Origin: an uncultured Porphyromonadaceae bacterium
GTDB taxonomy: Bacteria > Bacteroidota > Bacteroidia > Bacteroidales > Muribaculaceae
Assembly: GCA_947176355.1 (NCBI GenBank)
Contig: CAMWQY010000075.1
Span: 1-10,111, forward strand
Reading direction: 5' to 3'
Length of the DNA stretch: 10,111 nt
A program made the position numbers and the translations under genes. The notes beneath the pieces were generated by a model. The model had not been told where the DNA came from, searched no databases, and saw nothing but the letters and a program-made list of their open reading frames with translations. Each line of letters opens with the position of its first letter. The first letter of the stretch is position 1. This document shows positions 6,192 to 10,111 of the stretch, in pieces.

Positions 6192-8360
6192 ATGTTCTAT
6201 CCAATAGCCCTGAAAATACTAAGAGATGGCTGTACCGGTGCGAAGAAACTCGCAACGGGTAAATTTTATTATTTCGTAAATGGTATACGGATTGAGAATG
6301 ACGGCAATATCTATGCCTCACCGAGAATTGAAGACGATATCTTTAATCCAAAAAACGAAGAGAGAAAGGTCAAACTGTCATTCTCTGCCATTGTCGGTGC
6401 TAATGGTTCCGGCAAGAGTACTTTGGTGGAGCTGATGATAAGGATGTGCAATAATTTTGGAGCTTCTGTATTAGGTGAACATTCCGCATTGCAAAATGAA
6501 CCTCATCTGCATTTCATAGATGGCTTGTATGCAGAATTATATTACCGTTTGGATAGCCAACATGAGATGGAGTTTTATCGTTTGAGCATACAAGGAAGAA
6601 ATGTGGAACTTGTTCGGTTCTCTCAATCAGATGGTAAATTTATCCAGGATTTGACACCTATATATGACAATCAGGAATCTGTAGATCCCAACTTTGATGC
6701 CTTGGTACCATTGGATGGTTACAAGCCTTTCCCTCATGAGTTGGCTATAGAAGATATCGCAAATGATTTCTTCTATACCTATGTCTCTAATTACAGTACT
6801 TATGCATATAATCCTAAGGACTTTCCTAAAGAAAATACTCCGATAGAGTATGAACGTAAATGTCGAAAGTCCGGAAGCATACCACTTAAACCAGAAGATT
6901 GCCACTGGCTGGAGGGGCTATTTCAGCATAATATGCATTATCAGGAGCCTTTGATGCTTTATCCTTACAGGGTGAATGGCAATATTGATGTCAATGTTGA
7001 GAATATGATGGCCTATCTACGCTTTCTTGCCGTTCTGATATACCCGAATTCAAATTTCAATGTAATCAATGGGCATATAGAGGCTATAGGTTTCCAGCTT
7101 ACTGTAAATCCTGATTTGAAGTATGATGACAGTTACATAAGGAAACAAGCGGATTATAGGTTCTCCAAGTCGGGATACGCTAAGCTACGGAAGAGCATAA
7201 TTTCCATTTGGGGAGAATATATAGATGAGGACTTGAATACGAAAGCGGAAGAACGTAACCATGGAACTCTTGCTTTGAATTATTTGGTATATAAGACATT
7301 GAAGATTTCCAGTGAGTTCCCGAAGTTCGCATCCTATTTCCATGAGGACTATGGTCGGGCTAGGTCGAAGTTTGATGAGGGTCGACTCAGGGTATTTGTC
7401 AGGAGACTTGCAAACGAATCCTCTCTTGTCACAAGAGAAATAAAGTTGACCCTAATTTATCTGATTTATGGTCTGTATGATTTACAGAAAGGTTATACTT
7501 ATATTCCCTTGATAAAAGTACGAAAGGATTGTAATGATGTCAAGAAAGAACTGATGAAGAGAGTCAGTATGAATAAGAAGAAACATGATGTACTCAAAAT
7601 CAATGGCATGGAAGACCTTACCCCACCCCCGTTCTTTCAGTCGGAGGTGATGTTGGAGGATATTTTCTCTCATGCAAGAATTGATTTCTGCTCATTAAGT
7701 TCCGGTGAACGCCAGATCATATACAGTGTAACCGGAATACTCTATCCTCTACTGAATATTGATAGTATTTCTTCCGGGGGAGTAGACAATATAATCGGCT
7801 ATTCGAATATAAACGTCATACTCGAGGAGATAGAACAGTATTTTCATCCGGATATGCAGAGAAGGTTGGTCAAGTTTCTTATAGATTCCATAAGGCAATG
7901 TAGCTTTCAACATCTTGAGGCCATTAATATAATATTGATTACCCATTCTCCTTTCGTCTTATCAGATATTCCCGCAAGAAACGTACTGGCTCTTACAAAA
8001 GACGGTATGCCATTAGATGAGAAGGAGGTGATCAGGTCTTTTGGAGCCAATATTCATGACATACTTCATCATCCTTTTTTCCTAAAGGATGGAGCAGTTG
8101 GAGAATTTGCGAATCGTTTCATAAAGAATCTTGGTATTGATATCGCTGCAATAAGTACGGATAAGGTTATTGACAAGGATTATGATTTCAATAGGCTGGA
8201 ATCTCTGATCGATCTGATCGATGAGCCTATTCTGAAACGTATACTTTGGGAGGAACTTTATAGAAGAACAAACTCTGAAACTGTGAGACTTAGACTGATT
8301 GATCTCCAGATTGAGGAGTTACAGCGTCAGAGAAGAGAATTGGATAATAGGTCCTTATAA
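6192..8360 (+). CDS. AAA/ABC-type ATPase of a Septu-like (PtuA-like) defence pair
   Basis: A 722-residue ATPase of the AAA15/AAA21, OLD/RecF-like superfamily. Walker A is GANGSGKST at 69-77, the ABC signature LSSGERQ at 502-508, the Walker B region NVILEEIEQYFHP at 541-553 with catalytic glutamate E546 (the preceding acidic position is Glu rather than Asp), and the switch histidine H585 in LITHSPFVLSDIP. About 425 residues lie between Walker A and the signature, including DFFYTYVSNYSTYAYNP near 192-208 and an aromatic, Asn-rich stretch near 240-270. The C-terminus contains FGANIHDILHHPFFL and ends in a charged, probably coiled-coil tail. The HNH gene eight bases downstream gives the PtuA-PtuB arrangement of Septu, where the ATPase assembles with and controls the nuclease during phage infection. 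It starts one base after the preceding stop. It could be a variant distinct from characterised Septu types, and PtuA is inferred, not proven. Confidence 0.85.
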   Translation: MFYPIALKILRDGCTGAKKLATGKFYYFVNGIRIENDGNIYASPRIEDDIFNPKNEERKVKLSFSAIVGANGSGKSTLVELMIRMCNNFGASVLGEHSALQNEPHLHFIDGLYAELYYRLDSQHEMEFYRLSIQGRNVELVRFSQSDGKFIQDLTPIYDNQESVDPNFDALVPLDGYKPFPHELAIEDIANDFFYTYVSNYSTYAYNPKDFPKENTPIEYERKCRKSGSIPLKPEDCHWLEGLFQHNMHYQEPLMLYPYRVNGNIDVNVENMMAYLRFLAVLIYPNSNFNVINGHIEAIGFQLTVNPDLKYDDSYIRKQADYRFSKSGYAKLRKSIISIWGEYIDEDLNTKAEERNHGTLALNYLVYKTLKISSEFPKFASYFHEDYGRARSKFDEGRLRVFVRRLANESSLVTREIKLTLIYLIYGLYDLQKGYTYIPLIKVRKDCNDVKKELMKRVSMNKKKHDVLKINGMEDLTPPPFFQSEVMLEDIFSHARIDFCSLSSGERQIIYSVTGILYPLLNIDSISSGGVDNIIGYSNINVILEEIEQYFHPDMQRRLVKFLIDSIRQCSFQHLEAINIILITHSPFVLSDIPARNVLALTKDGMPLDEKEVIRSFGANIHDILHHPFFLKDGAVGEFANRFIKNLGIDIAAISTDKVIDKDYDFNRLESLIDLIDEPILKRILWEELYRRTNSETVRLRLIDLQIEELQRQRRELDNRSL

Positions 8361-8368
8361 GACGTTTT

Positions 8369-9355
8369 ATGTGGAAACTTAATCCTCCCACAAAAGACCT
8401 AATTGACTGGTATCTGAAGACGATGATTCCGGGATTAAAAGATAGAATTCAAAATTCAAAAAATCTTCCGGAGAAAGTTAAGGAAATCTTAATGCCTCCA
8501 GCAAATAATGAAAGTGTATTAAGATGTCTTTTAATAGATCCTCCCTTTCAATCAATTTCTTTGTCAAATAAATTACAGACAGATATTGAAAAAGCAATAG
8601 CTCTGATGATTCCATTCCCTCATTATACTTGGGACACAATACGAGTAACACTAAAGAATGTGTTTGACTATGACACGCAATTGAGTAAGAATCAGCCACG
8701 ATCTTTTCGTATAGCTCATGAACAAGGTCGAAATACATGTACATATTGCAATAGACTTTATAGTTTTACGGTTGTTCGTAATGTTAATGAACCAACACGG
8801 TTTCAAATTAGAACAAATAATAAAAATAGAATAGTACGACCTCAACTCGACCATTGGTTTGATAAGTCTGATTATCCACTTCTATCGTTGAATCTTTACA
8901 ATCTCATCCCATCTTGCGCGATATGCAACTCATCCGTGAAACATTCTGCAAAATTTTCTCTCTATACACATATACATCCGTACCTGTATCATAAGAACGA
9001 ACCGGATTTCAAATTTAGGCTTAGCTTGAATAAAACGGGTAATTTTATAGTGGATATCGACGATTCAAAATGCACAGAGCCGGAGAAAAATATGATTCGA
9101 GACTTAGCTTTAAGAGAGATATACGCTTACCATGGAGAACTTGAGGGAAAAGATATCTATCTTTGGAGAATAAAGAATTCGCCTTCCTATCTTGAGAGAA
9201 CAATGAAGAGAATTGAAATAGTATTACGTCGAAGCCCCGAAGATATCTACCGAATGTTTTTCGGAGTAGAATATTCCTCAGACAATAACCTCAACCGTCC
9301 ATTCTCAAAACTGAAGCAAGACCTTCTTGAAGACTTCGGAATAAAACCAATCTAA
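8369..9355 (+). CDS. HNH nuclease with Cys4 zinc site (PtuB-like effector)
   Basis: A 328-residue HNH (beta-beta-alpha-metal) endonuclease. Structural zinc cysteines form two pairs, C124-x-x-C127 (CTYCNRLY) and C183-x-x-C186 (CAICN). Between and after them are the expected catalytic residues: H162 in QLDHWFD as the general base, N178 in LYNLIPSC, and H203 in THIHPY as metal ligand. The N-terminal 110 residues are helical and lack a recognised domain, perhaps a surface for the ATPase. The C-terminal segment ending RPFSKLKQDLLEDFGI resembles the tail of HNH proteins paired with AAA ATPases. The eight-base gap after the ATPase implies co-translation and a two-protein system, as in Septu, where the nuclease cuts DNA or other nucleic acid once activated. 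Whether its target is phage, host or RNA cannot be told from sequence. A restriction-type McrA-like role is the main alternative. Confidence 0.85.
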   Translation: MWKLNPPTKDLIDWYLKTMIPGLKDRIQNSKNLPEKVKEILMPPANNESVLRCLLIDPPFQSISLSNKLQTDIEKAIALMIPFPHYTWDTIRVTLKNVFDYDTQLSKNQPRSFRIAHEQGRNTCTYCNRLYSFTVVRNVNEPTRFQIRTNNKNRIVRPQLDHWFDKSDYPLLSLNLYNLIPSCAICNSSVKHSAKFSLYTHIHPYLYHKNEPDFKFRLSLNKTGNFIVDIDDSKCTEPEKNMIRDLALREIYAYHGELEGKDIYLWRIKNSPSYLERTMKRIEIVLRRSPEDIYRMFFGVEYSSDNNLNRPFSKLKQDLLEDFGIKPI

Positions 9356-9393
9356 TTTTTCTTCTTATTAATCGTCACTGTCCAATTGCCTTT

Positions 9394-9425
9394 TTTGCCA
9401 GATTAAAGGATGTGCAGTAATTTTG
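9394..9425 (+). promoter_or_regulatory. Bacteroidetes-type promoter upstream of the IS66 remnant
   Basis: TTTG (9394-9397) and TAATTTTG (9418-9425) match the Bacteroidetes primary sigma consensus TTTG / TAnnTTTG exactly, with a 20-base spacer that is in the accepted range. Transcription would begin near 9430-9434, leaving a leader of about 20 bases before ATG 9453. It probably belongs to the insertion sequence that left the remnant, and may now also drive genes downstream of the window. Confidence 0.7.
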
Positions 9426-9452
9426 CAGGTGATAACCACCAACAACAAAATT

Positions 9453-9887
9453 ATGTACTCAAGTAAAGACTACGAACGCCTCCTTGTGAAGTACAGCCAA
9501 ATTCAAAGAGTCAGGAGTTTAGGGTCAAGCACCAAATATTCACCACTATGGACAACGATGACAACTGACAACGAAGACAACAGTCGTAAGACAAATTCCG
9601 AACTTAAGGAAGTCATCCTTGACCTCTTCGACCAGATACGCGGCCTCAATGCCCGGCTGGTGGAGAAAGATCGAGCGAATGCTGAGAAGGACCGTATGAT
9701 ATCCTCCCTGACCGAGAAACTGGATACGGTGCTCGACAACCAGAGGCAGCAGAGGCTCGACCTCGAATCCTGGCTCGCAAAGGAACGCCGGTGGAACAAG
9801 GAGCGCGAGGATCTGCTGAAGACAATCAAGGACCTCAACGACATCGTCAAGATCTTGAAGAAGACATCGTTGATCTCTCATTGTTAA
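9453..9887 (+). CDS. IS66-family remnant: fused N-terminal fragments, catalytic domain lost
   Basis: An open frame of 144 codons whose parts seem to come from two insertion-sequence genes. The first residues, MYSSKDYERLLVKY, resemble the start of the small IS66 accessory proteins of Bacteroides relatives. After a linker of about 20 residues, the rest, beginning near MTTDNEDNSRKTNSELKE, is a charged coiled coil of the kind found at the N-terminus of IS66 transposases. It stops after IVKILKKTSLISHC, before any DNA-binding finger or DDE catalytic residues. An internal deletion joining the two genes in frame is the simplest explanation. GC content is clearly higher than in the HNH gene before it. 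Start chosen: ATG 9453, just downstream of a strong promoter; an upstream TTG at 9423 lies inside the promoter's -7 box and is unlikely. It may be expressed as a coiled-coil protein without known function. Confidence 0.6.
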   Translation: MYSSKDYERLLVKYSQIQRVRSLGSSTKYSPLWTTMTTDNEDNSRKTNSELKEVILDLFDQIRGLNARLVEKDRANAEKDRMISSLTEKLDTVLDNQRQQRLDLESWLAKERRWNKEREDLLKTIKDLNDIVKILKKTSLISHC

Positions 9888-9921
9888 TAGTTAGATTAAG
9901 TTTCGACGGTATAGTTAAAAC

Positions 9922-10003
9922 TTCCTCAGAGAGGAAATCCAATAATTGAGTAACCCCAGGTTTCAACCTGCGGGATTTGAGAAGTCGCCAATTTGGCGTC
10001 TTC
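9922..10003. other. Cluster of three hairpins downstream of the IS66 remnant
   Basis: Three stem-loops follow closely: TTCCTC/GAGGAA with a 3-base loop (9922-9936); a strong stem of CCCCAGGTT with AACCTGCGGG containing one bulged C (9954-9974); and GAAGTCGCC/GGCGTCTTC with a single T-T mismatch (9981-10003). None has a T tract immediately after it, so they are not classical terminators, although the T run at 10019-10024 is not far. They could be the structured sub-terminal region of the insertion sequence or a non-coding RNA. The 224 bases after the remnant contain no gene that I recognise. Confidence 0.45.
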
Positions 10004-10033
10004 CTTGACACACACGTCTTTTTTGGACGCTTA

Positions 10034-10061
10034 CTTACATAATTGCTCTTTCATATGTAAG
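10034..10061. repeat. 8-bp perfect inverted repeat beside the probable IS66 end
   Basis: CTTACATA (10034-10041) and TATGTAAG (10054-10061) are perfect inverted repeats with a 12-base spacer. The outward reading GTAAGC at 10057-10062 and the GCTTAC at 10029-10034 face each other like ends of two adjacent elements separated by 22 bases. It could equally be a regulatory operator or a simple hairpin. Confidence 0.35.
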
Positions 10062-10076
10062 CCACTTATTTTACAT

Positions 10077-10107
10077 CTTGCAGGCTAAAGAAATTTGAGT
10101 AACTTCG
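10077..10107 (+). promoter_or_regulatory. Weak Bacteroidetes-like promoter leading out of the window
   Basis: CTTG (10077-10080), a 19-base spacer and TAACTTCG (10100-10107) approximate TTTG / TAnnTTTG with one mismatch in each box. The spacing is right and it follows mobile DNA that may have separated the downstream genes from the operon promoter. Match quality is modest and the downstream gene is not visible. Confidence 0.25.
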
Positions 10108-10111
10108 CGCC

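Larger units (their letters stand above)
9394..10034 (+). mobile_element. Internally deleted IS66-family element (ends tentative)
   Basis: The region contains an insertion-sequence promoter, a fused reading frame with IS66-type segments, and at 10025-10034 the sequence GGACGCTTAC, whose complement GTAAGCGTCC fits the GTAA start typical of IS66-family terminal repeats. A matching left end is unclear: TTAATCGTC at 9368-9376 agrees with GTAAGCGTC at only 7 of 9 positions, and I found no 8-bp target duplication. The left boundary given is simply the promoter. Most of the transposase, including its DDE catalytic domain, is absent, so the element cannot move by itself. Confidence 0.45.

Noticed and set aside
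6192..9452. Retron of the Eco7/Ec78 type (PtuAB-associated)
   Set aside because: These ATPase and HNH pairs also accompany some retrons, but no reverse transcriptase and no msr/msd-like repeat is present in the window.
9503..9881. Two antisense frames of 111 and 115 residues opposite the IS66 remnant
   Set aside because: Their Ser/Arg-rich or Leu/Val-rich composition mirrors the charged coiled coil on the other strand; there is no promoter or known motif.

Overview
The window looks like part of a surface-polysaccharide (capsule or O-antigen type) locus from a member of the order Bacteroidales. The evidence is an exact match to the Bacteroidetes promoter pattern (TTTG, 20 bases, TAATTTTG) near 9394-9425, start codons without clear Shine-Dalgarno sequences, frequent GTG starts, an IS66-type remnant of a kind familiar from Bacteroides relatives, and the gene content itself. 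I cannot fix the family or genus. All real genes are on the + strand and most are tightly packed, so bases 1 to about 9355 are probably one long transcription unit, or a few overlapping ones.

Region 1 (1-3305, moderate GC) is an acyl-carrier-protein cassette: the tail of a FabG-like SDR reductase, an AMP-forming acyl/aryl-acid ligase, a free-standing acyl carrier protein and a FabH-like ketoacyl-ACP synthase III with an intact Cys-His-Asn triad. Together they could load, extend and reduce a short acyl group on the carrier protein. The context suggests the acyl group decorates a sugar, but no dedicated transferase is visible here. The two gaps flanking the carrier-protein gene hold two copies (1526-1748 and 2051-2211) of the same structured repeat. 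Its ends are imperfect inverted repeats and its 80-base core is about 95% identical between copies, so it looks like a small non-coding mobile or REP-like element.

Region 2 (3306-6190) holds the sugar-handling genes: an unusual GT4-type glycosyltransferase and a left-handed beta-helix O-acetyltransferase, both in strikingly AT-rich DNA, then a canonical GT4 glycosyltransferase of more moderate composition. The changes in base composition suggest stepwise assembly by transfer.

Region 3 (6192-9355) does not belong to polysaccharide chemistry. It is a two-gene unit, a 722-residue ABC/OLD-like AAA ATPase followed 8 bases later by a 328-residue Cys4 HNH nuclease. This is the architecture of Septu (PtuA/PtuB) anti-phage defence. 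The ATPase begins one base after the stop codon of the preceding glycosyltransferase, so the defence pair seems to be co-expressed with the capsule genes. This is the most interesting part of the window.

Region 4 (9356-10111) is a scar of mobile DNA. A perfect Bacteroidetes-type promoter drives a 144-codon reading frame that seems to join the first codons of an IS66 accessory gene to the N-terminal part of an IS66 transposase. It is followed by a run of hairpins, a probable IS66 right end at 10034, and a weak promoter-like sequence pointing out of the window. I saw no tRNA, rRNA, CRISPR array or convincing intrinsic terminator.
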